From Pseudomonas syringae CC1557 (GTDB lineage Bacteria; Pseudomonadota; Gammaproteobacteria; Pseudomonadales; Pseudomonadaceae), in contig NZ_CP007014.1 of the NCBI RefSeq assembly GCF_000452705.1, positions 3,783,501 to 3,847,500 on the forward strand: 64,000 bases of DNA, given 5' to 3'. The translations under genes and the position numbers were made by a program. Below, in pieces: positions 39,265-48,005 of the stretch; positions within the stretch are counted from its first letter, which is position 1; each line of letters begins with the position of its first letter. Under the pieces are notes generated by a model, which searched no databases, had not been told where the DNA came from, and saw only the letters and a list, made by a program, of their open reading frames with translations.

Positions 39265-40578
39265 ATGAGTTCAGTGTCCAACCGTAAAGCCTACCGCGCC
39301 GCCATCGTCCACAGCATTGCCGACCCTGCCGAAGTGGCGGTGGAAGCATCTTATGAATACTTCGCCGACGGCCTGCTGCTGGTCGAGGACGGTAACATCG
39401 TGTCGGTGGGTCATGCCGCCGACCTGCTCGACGGCCTCGACAGTGATGTAGAGCTGATCGAGTATCAGAACGCCTTGATCACCCCAGGCTTCATCGACAC
39501 GCATATCCACTTGCCGCAGACCGGCATGATCGGCGCGTATGGCGCGCAATTGCTGGACTGGCTCAACACCTATACGTTTCCCTGCGAAAGCCAGTTTGCC
39601 GACCCCGCACATTCGGCGCAGGTCGCGGACATCTTCATCAAGGAGCTGCTGCGCAACGGCACCACCACGGCGCTGGTATTCGGCAGCGTACACAAGGAGT
39701 CGGTGGAGGCGTTTTTCAGCGCGGCGCAGGCACTCGATCTGCGCATGATCGCTGGCAAGGTAATGATGGACCGTAACGCGCCGGATTATCTGGTCGATAC
39801 GCCAGCCTCCAGCTACGCCGACAGCAAAGCGTTGATAGAACGCTGGCACGGCAAGGGTCGCCTGAGCTACGCCGTGACCCCGCGTTTCGCACCGACCAGC
39901 AGCCCGGAACAGCTGAGTCTGGCGGGCCAGTTGCTGACCGAGTACCCCGGCCTGTACCTGCAGACCCACATCAGCGAAAACCTTCAGGAGGTCGAGTGGG
40001 TCAAGGCGCTGTTCCCCGAGCGCAAGCATTACCTGGACGTCTACGACCACTTCAACCTGCTGAGCGAGCGCTCGGTGTTTGCCCATGGCGTACACCTGTG
40101 CGACGCACAGTGCGCGCGCCTCGCGCAGACCGGCTCGGCCATCGCCTTCTGCCCGACCTCCAACCTGTTTCTGGGCAGCGGCCTGTTCAATCTGCCAATG
40201 GCCGAGAAGCACAAGGTCAACGTCGGCCTGGGCACCGATGTGGGCGGCGGTACCAGCTTTTCGATTCTGCAGACCCTGAACGAAGCCTACAAAGTCATGC
40301 AGATGCAAGGCGCACGTCTGAACCCCTTCAAATCGCTGTATCTGGCAACCCTGGGCGGCGCACGTGCGCTGCGTCTGGAAGACAAGGTCGGCAGCCTCAA
40401 GCCTGGCAACGAGGCCGACTTCCTGGTGCTCGATTACGACGCCACGCCGCTGCTGTCGTATCGGCTGAAACAGGCCAAGGGAATTGAAGAGATTCTGTTT
40501 GTGCTGATGACAATTGGCGACGACCGGACCGTGAAACAGACCTGGTCGGGTGGTCGGTTGGTGCATGAGCGGGGTTGA
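39265..40578 (+). CDS. guaD: Guanine deaminase
   Basis: Converts guanine to xanthine, feeding XdhABC. 437 residues of the amidohydrolase superfamily: metal site PGFIDTHIHLPQ (His80, His82), QTHISE and LGTDVGGGTSFSIL with the later metal ligands. Two starts are possible: the chosen ATG, which follows GAGAG, and one 10 codons earlier that overlaps the xdhC stop. It is the fourth gene of the xdh operon and ends in a dispersed repeat rather than a usual terminator. Confidence 0.93.
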   Translation: MSSVSNRKAYRAAIVHSIADPAEVAVEASYEYFADGLLLVEDGNIVSVGHAADLLDGLDSDVELIEYQNALITPGFIDTHIHLPQTGMIGAYGAQLLDWLNTYTFPCESQFADPAHSAQVADIFIKELLRNGTTTALVFGSVHKESVEAFFSAAQALDLRMIAGKVMMDRNAPDYLVDTPASSYADSKALIERWHGKGRLSYAVTPRFAPTSSPEQLSLAGQLLTEYPGLYLQTHISENLQEVEWVKALFPERKHYLDVYDHFNLLSERSVFAHGVHLCDAQCARLAQTGSAIAFCPTSNLFLGSGLFNLPMAEKHKVNVGLGTDVGGGTSFSILQTLNEAYKVMQMQGARLNPFKSLYLATLGGARALRLEDKVGSLKPGNEADFLVLDYDATPLLSYRLKQAKGIEEILFVLMTIGDDRTVKQTWSGGRLVHERG

Positions 40579-40594
40579 ACCGAATGTGATTGGC

Positions 40595-40722
40595 TATCGT
40601 GCCAATGCTCTGCGTTGGCATGCACTTCTGGACGCTCTGCGTCCGATTTTGAGTGTGTGGCGCTGCGCAGATTGTGACGCGGAGCGTCACCCAACGCATC
40701 CCTACGCTGGCGCGTGAGGAAC
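40595..40722 (+). repeat. Dispersed palindromic multi-hairpin repeat, copy C
   Basis: About 128 nt starting 16 nt after the guaD stop. Reads ATCGTGCCAATGCTCTGCG, then the hairpin GGACGCTCTGCGTCC, GTGACGCGGAGCGTCAC, and a closing part resembling the complement of the start. It fills the gap between guaD and the convergent GntR gene. Confidence 0.82.
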
Positions 40723-40745
40723 GAGAAGTTTCCGGATGAGCAGCC

Positions 40746-41495
40746 TCAACGCAGCGGCTTTTTCCGGCCCATTACGTGCGAGAACACCGCCTGCAAATCA
40801 TCCGAGGCACTGTCTTCGTCAAGGTCGAGTTTGCTGTCGATATGGTCCATGTGATGCATCATCAGCTCGACTGCCAGCGGTGCATCGCGGGCTTCGATGG
40901 CGTCGATCAATTGGCTGTGCTCATCGTATGAACAATGCGTGCGGTTGCCGGTTTCGTACTGGGCAATAATCAGTGACGTCTGTGACACCAGACTGCGCTG
41001 AAAGCTGATCAATGGCGCGTTCTTCGCAACCACCGCCAGTTGCAGATGGAACTCGCCGGATAGACGAATGCCCGCCCCCCGGTCACCGCGGGCAAAGCTG
41101 TCGCGCTCGTCGCTGACCATCTGGCGCAGCTCGGCCAATTGTTCGGCAGTGGCATGCTCGACGGCCAGTTCAGTGATGGCTTGCTCGACCATGCGCCGGG
41201 CGAAGAACACCTGACGCGCCTCTTCGACACTGGGACTGGCAACCACCGCACCGCGATTGGGGCGCAACAACACAACCCCTTCATGCCCCAGCCGCGACAG
41301 CGCCCGGCGAATGATGGTGCGGCTGACACCGAAAATCTCGCCCAGCGCTTCTTCACTCAACCTGGTGCCGGGCGCCAGGCGCTGCTCCAGAATCGCATCG
41401 AAAATGTGCTCGTAAACAACATCGTCCTGCGTAACGCTGCGGCCACTGTCGAGGCTGCGCGACGGTTTCTTGAGGGGCAGGGACTGATCGTTCAT
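40746..41495 (-). CDS. GntR-family regulator, probable controller of urate catabolism
   Basis: 249 residues with a GntR winged helix (FDAILEQRLAPGTRLSEEALGEIFGVSRTIIRRALSRL shown only by its start and VSRTIIRRAL) and an FCD ligand domain (from about 100: LAELRQMVSDERDSFARGD in part). It lies between guaD and uraH, in the middle of the purine genes. A TTGTACACAG box sits 44 nt before its start, and related boxes precede uraH and puuE, suggesting autoregulation and control of the pathway. Effector is unknown; a purine catabolite is the natural guess. Confidence 0.86.
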   Translation of the reverse strand: MNDQSLPLKKPSRSLDSGRSVTQDDVVYEHIFDAILEQRLAPGTRLSEEALGEIFGVSRTIIRRALSRLGHEGVVLLRPNRGAVVASPSVEEARQVFFARRMVEQAITELAVEHATAEQLAELRQMVSDERDSFARGDRGAGIRLSGEFHLQLAVVAKNAPLISFQRSLVSQTSLIIAQYETGNRTHCSYDEHSQLIDAIEARDAPLAVELMMHHMDHIDSKLDLDEDSASDDLQAVFSHVMGRKKPLR

Positions 41496-41538
41496 GAATG
41501 CTCGTGCGCAGATGGATTACGGCCTTGGGGCTGGCGCA

Positions 41539-41548
41539 TTGTACACAG
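41539..41548. promoter_or_regulatory. Candidate GntR operator upstream of its own gene
   Basis: TTGTACACAG matches the perfect palindrome TTGTATACAA found before puuE at 8 of 10 positions. It lies 44 nt upstream of the GntR start. Confidence 0.45.
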
Positions 41549-41607
41549 GGTGCTTCAGGAAGCAGACCATGGAAGCAAACGCAGAAAACGCGCTCAGGAA
41601 ACGCGCA

Positions 41608-41638
41608 CGAAAAAAAGCCCGCAGTGTGGGGCGGGCAA
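41608..41638 (-). terminator. Rho-independent terminator of uraH
   Basis: Minus strand GCCCGC-CCCACACT-GCGGGC followed by TTTTTTT, 6 nt past the uraH stop. It separates uraH from the downstream same-strand GntR gene. Confidence 0.9.
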
Positions 41639-41643
41639 GAGAA

Positions 41644-41997
41644 TCAGCTGCCTCTGTAAGTCGAGTAGCTGTACGGCGAGATTAACAGCGGCACATGAAA
41701 ATGTTCCTGACCTGCATCAATACCGAAGCGCAGCACCACCTCATCGAGAAAGGCCGGTTCGTTCAGCACCACGCCTCGTGCGCGGTAGTAATCGCCCGCC
41801 TGAAAGTGCAGCTGATACACGCCAGACTGATAGTCATCGCCTTGCAGCAAAGGCGCATCGCAGCGTCCATCACTGTTGGTCACGACGCTGACGATGTGCA
41901 GCAACTGCTGATCGTCCACGCGATACAGGTCAATACGAATCGAACTGCCCGGACAACCATGGGCGGAGTCCAGTACGTGTGTGGTCAATTTTCCCAA
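41644..41997 (-). CDS. uraH: 5-hydroxyisourate hydrolase (transthyretin-like)
   Basis: Hydrolyses 5-hydroxyisourate, the product of PuuD, to OHCU. Starting at TTG (read Met-Gly-Lys-Leu-Thr-Thr-His) gives 117 residues, the normal size, and the signature N-terminus LTTHVLD with catalytic His7, then HGCPG, and the diagnostic C-terminal YSTYRGS. The TTG has AGGGG 8 nt upstream; the only in-frame ATG, 24 codons earlier, would add a stretch without family similarity. It is transcribed away from the puuE operon. Confidence 0.92.
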   Translation of the reverse strand: MGKLTTHVLDSAHGCPGSSIRIDLYRVDDQQLLHIVSVVTNSDGRCDAPLLQGDDYQSGVYQLHFQAGDYYRARGVVLNEPAFLDEVVLRFGIDAGQEHFHVPLLISPYSYSTYRGS

Positions 41998-42093
41998 AAC
42001 GTCGCCCCTTGCATGCGAGTGATCAAAAGCAGCGCACCAATCGGGTGCCCGCCAGTGTGCAATTGCCACCGATTAAGACACTTTTGCAAAAAC

Positions 42094-42103
42094 CTGTACA
42101 CAA
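42094..42103. promoter_or_regulatory. Candidate GntR operator upstream of uraH
   Basis: CTGTACACAA, 8 of 10 matches to TTGTATACAA, about 97 nt before the uraH TTG. Part of the 369-nt uraH-puuE divergent spacer. Confidence 0.4.
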
Positions 42104-42286
42104 TGAAATCCCTGCGGAGCATCGACCTGACCGTCGCACGACGATAGACCGCCAACTTCAGTGAAGCCAAGGAAAATAATCAGGTTTTTTCGCTTTAACT
42201 GACCAGTCAGGCAGGTTTCTTGCTTAACTAGTGAGCAACAATGACCGTCGATGAAGAATAGTTCAGGGTTACAACCTGCAAATCAA

Positions 42287-42298
42287 ATTGTATACAAT
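42287..42298. promoter_or_regulatory. Perfect palindromic operator overlapping the puuE promoter
   Basis: ATTGTATACAAT, a perfect 12-bp dyad typical of FCD-type GntR regulators, 69 nt before the puuE start. Its right half TACAAT could be the -10 box, with TTACAA 18 nt upstream as -35, so a bound regulator would block transcription. Confidence 0.6.
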
Positions 42299-42366
42299 CT
42301 TCATCCAGCAGTGCCTTGCGTGCTTCTCGCATTGCACCTGATACCACGCACATAAGGAAGCTCGCA

Positions 42367-43293
42367 GTGAGCGCTGAATACCCTCGCGACCTGATCGGTT
42401 ACGGCAGCAACCCGCCTCATCCTCGCTGGCCGGGCAATGCACGCATCGCGTTGTCGTTCGTGCTGAATTACGAGGAAGGCGGCGAGCGCAATATCCTGCA
42501 CGGCGACAAGGAATCCGAAGCCTTTCTCTCTGAAATGGTCGCCGCGCAGCCGCTGCAAGGCCAGCGCAACATGAGCATGGAGTCGCTGTACGAGTACGGC
42601 AGCCGTGCCGGGGTGTGGCGCATTCTCAAGCTGTTCAAGCAGTTCGACATTCCCCTGACCATCTTCGCGGTTGCCATGGCGGCGCAACGTCATCCGGACG
42701 TGATCCGCGCCATGGTCGCCGACGGTCATGAGATCTGCAGCCATGGCTACCGCTGGATCGACTATCAGAACATGGACGAAGCCGAAGAGCGCGAACACAT
42801 GCGCCAGGCGATTCAGATCCTCACCGAGATCAGCGGTGAACGTCCGCTGGGTTGGTACACCGGGCGCACCGGGCCGAACACACGGCGGCTGGTCATGGAG
42901 GAAGGTGGTTTTCTCTACGACTGCGACACCTACGACGACGACCTGCCTTATTGGGAGCCGAACAACCCGACCGGCAAGCCTCATCTGGTGATCCCGTACA
43001 CGCTGGACACCAATGACATGCGCTTCACTCAGGTGCAGGGCTTCAACAATGGCGAGCAGTTTTTCCAATACTTGAAGGACGCGTTCGACGTGCTGTATGC
43101 CGAAGGCGAAGACGCGCCAAAGATGCTTTCGATTGGCCTGCACTGTCGCCTGATTGGCCGACCTGCCCGGCTTGCTGCGCTGAAACGCTTTATCGAATAC
43201 GCCAAAGGCCACCAGCAGGTATGGTTCACTCGCCGTGTGGACATTGCTCGCCACTGGCACACTGAACATCCCTTCACTAGGGCGACGCTATGA
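42367..43293 (+). CDS. puuE: Allantoinase PuuE (polysaccharide deacetylase fold)
   Basis: Hydrolyses allantoin to allantoate without a metal. 308 residues from a GTG with AAGGAAG 7 nt upstream, the usual PuuE length. It has the NodB-like deacetylase fold: NYEEGGERNILHGD (residues about 37-50), DGHEICSHGYRW (His121, His126), GWYTGRTGPNTRRL and the DDLPYW loop. Unrelated in sequence to the metal-dependent AllB allantoinase. First gene of puuE-uraD-alc-allA-puuD; its stop overlaps uraD by 4 nt. Confidence 0.95.
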   Translation: MSAEYPRDLIGYGSNPPHPRWPGNARIALSFVLNYEEGGERNILHGDKESEAFLSEMVAAQPLQGQRNMSMESLYEYGSRAGVWRILKLFKQFDIPLTIFAVAMAAQRHPDVIRAMVADGHEICSHGYRWIDYQNMDEAEEREHMRQAIQILTEISGERPLGWYTGRTGPNTRRLVMEEGGFLYDCDTYDDDLPYWEPNNPTGKPHLVIPYTLDTNDMRFTQVQGFNNGEQFFQYLKDAFDVLYAEGEDAPKMLSIGLHCRLIGRPARLAALKRFIEYAKGHQQVWFTRRVDIARHWHTEHPFTRATL

Positions 43294-43820
43294 GCGAATT
43301 GCAGAACCTGAAGCCCTCGACCCTGAGCCGCGATGCGTTTACCGCGACCTTTGCCGATGTCTACGAGCACTCGCCATGGATCGCGCAACAAGCGTTTGAT
43401 CAGGGCGCAGGCCCGGAGCTGGATCAGCTCGACACCCTGCATGCGCGGATGAGCGAGATTCTGCTCAATGCCACTCACGAACAACAGTTGGCACTGATCA
43501 AAGCTCACCCGGACCTGGCAGGCAAGGCTGCGGTTCAGGGCGAGCTGACTCAGGCCAGTACCGATGAACAGGCGGGTGCCGGTATCCACCTCTGCACGCC
43601 TGAAGAATTCCGGCGCTTTACCGAACTGAACGAGGCTTACAAGGCCCGTTTCGGCTTTCCGTTCATCATGGCGGTCAAGGGCAGCGACCGGCATAAAATT
43701 CTGGCGGCGTTCGAGCAACGCATCCATCACTCGCCCGAGGCCGAGTTTGCTTGCGCCCTGGCCGAGATCAACAAGATCGCACTGTTTCGTCTACAGGCGC
43801 TCCACGCGTCGCAGCCATAA
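43290..43820 (+). CDS. uraD: OHCU decarboxylase UraD
   Basis: Converts OHCU to S-allantoin, following UraH. 176 residues, all-helical, with the signature SPWIAQQAF (about 29-37), the region [13 protein letters not shown] containing the catalytic His (about 70-82), the [13 protein letters not shown] segment, and FPFIMAVKG. Its ATG overlaps the puuE stop (ATGA). Confidence 0.95.
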   Translation: MSELQNLKPSTLSRDAFTATFADVYEHSPWIAQQAFDQGAGPELDQLDTLHARMSEILLNATHEQQLALIKAHPDLAGKAAVQGELTQASTDEQAGAGIHLCTPEEFRRFTELNEAYKARFGFPFIMAVKGSDRHKILAAFEQRIHHSPEAEFACALAEINKIALFRLQALHASQP

Positions 43821-43846
43821 CCGTATTCAGAAGGCAGACAAAAAGC

Positions 43847-44842
43847 ATGAAAGTTTACGCCGCAGCGTTCGAGAAGTTTGTAAACCTGGCCGACGCACGT
43901 CTGGGCACAAGGATCCTTTCGGTTACCGATGACTGGTTCGCCGATGCCAACCGCCTGTTCCAGCCAACGCCTGCGGTCTGGAAAGAAGGCGTGTTCGATG
44001 ACAACGGCAAGTGGATGGACGGCTGGGAGTCGCGCCGCAAGCGTTTCGAAGGTTATGACAGCGCAGTGATCCAGCTCGGCGTAGCGGGCACCATCAAGGG
44101 CGTAGATATCGACACGTCGTTCTTCACCGGCAACTTTCCGCCTTCTGCGTCGCTGGAAGCGTGCTTTCTGGCCTCGGGCGAGCCGGACGAAAACACTGCC
44201 TGGACCGAAGTGCTGTCGTCGGTGGAATTGAAGGGTAACAGTCATCACTACCATGAAATCAGTCACGACCAGCCGTTCAGCCATCTGCGCTTCAATATCT
44301 ACCCGGACGGCGGCGTAGCGCGCCTGAGGGTATACGGCGTGCCGCATCGCGACTGGTCGAAAGTCACTGAAAGCGAGCAGATCGACCTGGCTGCCGCGCT
44401 CAATGGCGGCCGCTCGATTGCCTGTTCGGACGAGCATTACGGCAGCATGAGCAATATCCTCAACCCGGGCCGTGGCGTGAACATGGGCGACGGCTGGGAA
44501 ACCGCGCGCCGTCGCACGCCGGGTAATGACTGGGTAATCGTGGCGCTCGGGCACAAGGGTGAAGTCGAGAAAGTCATCGTCGACACCCTGCACTTCAAGG
44601 GCAATTACCCGGACAGTTGCTCTATCCAGGGCGCGTTCGTCAAAGGCGGCACCGACAGCCAGATCGAAACCCAGAGCCTGTTCTGGCGCGAACTGCTGCC
44701 AAGCCAGAAACTTACCATGCACGCCGAGCATGAGTTCGCCGAGCAGGTAAAGGCCATCGGCCCGATCACCCACATCCGCCTGAACGTGTTCCCGGACGGT
44801 GGCGTGAGTCGGTTGCGGGTGTTGGGCAAAGTGTCCAGGTAA
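43847..44842 (+). CDS. alc: Allantoicase
   Basis: Splits allantoate into ureidoglycolate and urea. 331 residues from ATG of [10 protein letters not shown] (a 32-codon extension upstream lies in uraD and is rejected). It has two internally repeated jelly-roll allantoicase domains: [19 protein letters not shown] and [17 protein letters not shown] in the first, then [26 protein letters not shown] (in part) and [15 protein letters not shown] in the second; each ends in [16 protein letters not shown] / [16 protein letters not shown], an obvious duplication. Confidence 0.96.
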   Translation: MKVYAAAFEKFVNLADARLGTRILSVTDDWFADANRLFQPTPAVWKEGVFDDNGKWMDGWESRRKRFEGYDSAVIQLGVAGTIKGVDIDTSFFTGNFPPSASLEACFLASGEPDENTAWTEVLSSVELKGNSHHYHEISHDQPFSHLRFNIYPDGGVARLRVYGVPHRDWSKVTESEQIDLAAALNGGRSIACSDEHYGSMSNILNPGRGVNMGDGWETARRRTPGNDWVIVALGHKGEVEKVIVDTLHFKGNYPDSCSIQGAFVKGGTDSQIETQSLFWRELLPSQKLTMHAEHEFAEQVKAIGPITHIRLNVFPDGGVSRLRVLGKVSR

Positions 44843-44852
44843 CAACGCGTAA

Positions 44853-44987
44853 ACTCTCGTCCCCACGCTCCGCGTGGGAATGCATTTCCGGACGCTCTGC
44901 GTCCTGTCTTGAGTGGGTGGCGCAGCGCAGAGTTGTGACGCAGAGCGTCACGAAATGCATGTCAACGCGGAGCGTTGCCACGATAGT
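44853..44987 (+). repeat. Dispersed palindromic multi-hairpin repeat, copy D, inside the puuE-puuD gene set
   Basis: About 135 nt starting 10 nt after the alc stop. Four hairpins in series: CCCACGCTCCGCGTGGG, GGACGCTCTGCGTCC, GTGACGCAGAGCGTCAC and AACGCGGAGCGTT; the outer ends (ACTCTCGT / ACGATAGT) also pair imperfectly. It separates alc from allA, which otherwise look like one operon. Confidence 0.85.
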
Positions 44988-45041
44988 CATAAATACGAAC
45001 GTGCAAACGACCCACTCCGAAACCATTGAAGAAGAAGCCGC

Positions 45042-45554
45042 ATGCGCACACTGACAATCGAGCCGCTGACCAAGGAAGCCTTTGCGCCTTTCGGTGATGT
45101 CATCGAAACCGACGGCAGCGATCACTTCATGATCAACAACGGCTCGACCATGCGCTTTCATCGCCTGGCCGAAGTCGAAACCGCGCAACCGGATGACAAG
45201 GCGATTATCAGTATTTTTCGCGCCGAAGCACTGCCGATGCCTCTGACTATAAGCATGCTGGAACGTCATCCGCAGGGCAGTCAGGCGTTCATTCCGCTGC
45301 TCGGCAATCCGTTTCTGATCGTCGTCGCGCCGGTTGGCGATGCACCTGAATCGACATTGACCCGCGCGTTCGTTTCCAACGGCAGGCAGGGTATCAATTA
45401 CCATCGCGGCGTCTGGCACCACCCGGTGCTGACGATCGAAAAACAGGATGATTTTCTGGTGGTAGATCGCAGTGGTTCCGGCAACAACTGTGACGAACAT
45501 TATTTTGCCGAGCACCAGTTGCTGGTTCTCGATCCCAACCCACTGGAAGGGTAA
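45042..45554 (+). CDS. allA: Ureidoglycolate lyase AllA
   Basis: Last step: ureidoglycolate to glyoxylate and urea. 170 residues, cupin fold, with the family start TIEPLTKEAFAPFGDVIE, MLERHPQGSQAFIPL with the metal/substrate His, NYHRGVWHHPVLT (about 123-135). The gene follows repeat copy D and precedes puuD by 5 nt. Confidence 0.95.
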   Translation: MRTLTIEPLTKEAFAPFGDVIETDGSDHFMINNGSTMRFHRLAEVETAQPDDKAIISIFRAEALPMPLTISMLERHPQGSQAFIPLLGNPFLIVVAPVGDAPESTLTRAFVSNGRQGINYHRGVWHHPVLTIEKQDDFLVVDRSGSGNNCDEHYFAEHQLLVLDPNPLEG

Positions 45555-45559
45555 ACACC

Positions 45560-46837
45560 GTGCTGGCACATCTGATGGAATGGCTGAATCTCGGCGTGCG
45601 CTGGATTCACATGATTGTGGGTGTCGCCTGGATCGGCGCATCGTTCTACTTTGTCTGGCTGGAAAACAACCTCAACCGCAGCAATCCGCGTGAAGGGCTG
45701 TCGGGCGATCTGTGGGCAATCCACGGTGGTGGCATTTATCACCTGGAGAAATACAAGCTCGCGCCTCCGACCATGCCGGAGAACCTGCACTGGTTCAAAT
45801 GGGAGGCCTACTCGACCTGGCTGTCTGGGGTCGCGTTGCTGTGCGTAGTGTTTTACGCCAACCCGACGCTGTACCTGCTGGCACCGGGCAGCAGCCTGAG
45901 CGGTGCTGAAGGCGTGCACATCGGACTGGGTTCATTGTTCGTCGGCTGGTTCATCTACAGTTTTCTGTGCGACCCACCATTGGGCAAGCGCCCTGCCCTG
46001 TTAGGCGTTGTTCTGTTTCTGCTGCTGGTCGCGGCGGCCTATGGCTTCAGCAAGGTGTTCAGCGGTCGCGGTGCGTACCTGCACGTTGGCGCGATCATGG
46101 GCACTATCATGGTCGGCAACGTATTTCGCATCATCATGCCGGCGCAGCGCGCACTGGTCGCTGCCATCGCTGAAAACCGCACCCCGGACCCGAGCCTGCC
46201 GGCCAAGGGGCTGCTGCGCTCACGGCACAACAACTACTTCACGCTGCCGGTGCTGTTCATCATGATCAGCAACCACTTTCCGAGTACGTATGGCAGTGAA
46301 TACAACTGGTTGATCCTGGCCGGCATCGCGCTGCTGGCGGTGCTGGTGCGGCACTATTTCAATACCCGGCATGACAGCCATCGATTCGCCTGGACCCTGC
46401 CAGTCGCTGCGCTGGGCATGCTGTGCCTGGCCTATGTGACGGGCCCGGCACAACCGACTGCACCAATCGTCTATCAGCCACTGCCGGGCACGGCGGTCGG
46501 CGGTCACCGGGCCGATGAGAAACCCCAAGCGCCAGTGACCACGCCCGCTCAGGCGGAGCCTGCCAAGGTTGCCGGTGCGGACTTCACCAAGGTGCATGAG
46601 GTGATCCAGCAACGCTGCTCGGTCTGCCACTCGGCCACACCCACCAGCCAGCTGTTCAGCGTTGCTCCGGCCGGCGTGATGTTCGATACGCCGGAACAGA
46701 TCCAGCAACAGGCACCGCGCATCAAGGCGCAGGCGATCACGGCACCGATCATGCCGCTGGGCAATATTACCCAGATGACCCAGCAGGAACGTGATCTGGT
46801 CGGCGCGTGGATCGATCAAGGCGCACACATCAACTGA
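45560..46837 (+). CDS. puuD: Membrane urate hydroxylase PuuD with C-terminal cytochrome c
   Basis: Oxidises urate to 5-hydroxyisourate and passes electrons to the respiratory chain, replacing soluble oxygen-using uricase. The 425 residues have about eight membrane segments (IHMIVGVAWIGASFYFVWLENN in part near the start; HLEKYKLAPP is a family motif), then after a Pro/Ala linker a cytochrome c domain with CSVCH (Cys353, Cys356, His357) and a distal Met in APIMPLGN. The start is GTG with GGAAGGG upstream. Heme attachment would use the ccm system elsewhere in this window. Confidence 0.92.
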   Translation: MLAHLMEWLNLGVRWIHMIVGVAWIGASFYFVWLENNLNRSNPREGLSGDLWAIHGGGIYHLEKYKLAPPTMPENLHWFKWEAYSTWLSGVALLCVVFYANPTLYLLAPGSSLSGAEGVHIGLGSLFVGWFIYSFLCDPPLGKRPALLGVVLFLLLVAAAYGFSKVFSGRGAYLHVGAIMGTIMVGNVFRIIMPAQRALVAAIAENRTPDPSLPAKGLLRSRHNNYFTLPVLFIMISNHFPSTYGSEYNWLILAGIALLAVLVRHYFNTRHDSHRFAWTLPVAALGMLCLAYVTGPAQPTAPIVYQPLPGTAVGGHRADEKPQAPVTTPAQAEPAKVAGADFTKVHEVIQQRCSVCHSATPTSQLFSVAPAGVMFDTPEQIQQQAPRIKAQAITAPIMPLGNITQMTQQERDLVGAWIDQGAHIN

Positions 46838-46844
46838 CACCACC

Positions 46845-46863
46845 GGGCACTTGCCCTGTTTTC
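46845..46863 (+). terminator. Probable terminator after puuD
   Basis: GGGCA-CT-TGCCC followed by TGTTTTC, 8 nt past the puuD stop. A second perfect 8-bp hairpin (GCTCCAGA / TCTGGAGC, 46864-46887) lies next to it but lacks a T-run. The rest of the 366-nt gap to the Tsx-type gene is AT-richer, has no ORF with family similarity, and probably holds that gene's promoter. Confidence 0.55.
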
Positions 46864-47203
46864 GCTCCAGACGCCCTGCTCTGGAGCACTTGAGCACGGC
46901 GACGCGCGTCAGTATCCTGCGCCGCCGCTGCCTACCCGACGCATAACTTTCCTGATCATTGAATCTGACCGGGCAGCCAACTGGCTGACCGAGCATTCAG
47001 GATCCCATCGGCTCGAAAAACAACTTGAAACTGCTACATCAGTGTCGGTTTAGGGATTACTTAAACTTTTTTTCACTGATTGGCGCAGCTCTTGCTAACA
47101 AGACAAAGCTGACCAGACAGACAAATTATTGCAAGAACAGACAAGGCGTCACTTATAGAACGCCGGTCTGCAAAATCACGATCCATATCAAGGGGCTCAC
47201 CGC

Positions 47204-47989
47204 ATGAACCGTACGTTTTCCAGTGTGTTACTGGCCAGCAGTCTGCTGTCCGCCGCACCCGCCATGGCAGGGGATATCTTCCAGTGGCAGAGCAATAGCC
47301 TGACCTATCTCAATGGACGAGACTTTGCTGTCAACCCGGAAAATCAGCAGACGTTCACGTTCGAGCATGCGGACAGCTGGAAGTACGGCGACAACTTCTT
47401 CTTCGTCGACAAGATCTTCTACAACGGCAAGAAAGACGCAACGGCTGGCGATAACACCTACTACGGCGAGTTCTCGCCACGGCTGTCGCTGGGTAAGGTC
47501 TTTGGTCAGAAGTTTGAATTCGGCCCGATCAGTGATGTGCTGATCGCGGCCACTTACGAGTTTGGCGAAGGCGATAACGAGTCGTACCTGATTGGCCCGG
47601 CGTTTGATTTGAAGATTCCGGGGTTCGACTACTTCCAGCTGAACTTCTACCAGCGTCAGACTGAAGGCAATCGTCCTGGTGATGGCGTATGGCAGATCAC
47701 TCCAGTCTGGTCCTACACCATTCCTGTCGGCAAATCGGATGTACTGATCGACGGCTTCATGGACTGGGTCGTAGATAACGACAAGACTTCACGCGGCACT
47801 TACCACTCTAACCTGCACTTCAACCCACAGATCAAGTACGACCTGGGCAAGGCGTTGAATTACCCTGAGCGGCAACTGTATGTCGGTATCGAATACGACT
47901 ACTGGACCAATAAGTACGGCATCAAAGACACCCGTTCCTTCGACACCGATCAGAACACCGCGAGTTTGCTGGTGAAGATGTTCTTCTAA
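47204..47989 (+). CDS. Tsx-type nucleoside-specific outer-membrane channel
   Basis: 261 residues: signal peptide cut at AMA-GD (residues about 20-23), then a 12-strand barrel sequence beginning DIFQWQSNSLTYLNGRDF, with alternating aromatic strands and the terminal Phe (VKMFF) needed for barrel assembly. The GDNFFFVDKIFYNGK and GDGVWQITPVW segments fit the channel-forming nucleoside-specific porin family (Tsx/OmpK). Placed directly after urate catabolism, it could admit nucleosides or purines; no inner-membrane purine permease is visible in the window. Confidence 0.85.
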   Translation: MNRTFSSVLLASSLLSAAPAMAGDIFQWQSNSLTYLNGRDFAVNPENQQTFTFEHADSWKYGDNFFFVDKIFYNGKKDATAGDNTYYGEFSPRLSLGKVFGQKFEFGPISDVLIAATYEFGEGDNESYLIGPAFDLKIPGFDYFQLNFYQRQTEGNRPGDGVWQITPVWSYTIPVGKSDVLIDGFMDWVVDNDKTSRGTYHSNLHFNPQIKYDLGKALNYPERQLYVGIEYDYWTNKYGIKDTRSFDTDQNTASLLVKMFF

Positions 47990-48005
47990 GAGAGTAATGC
48001 TGATG

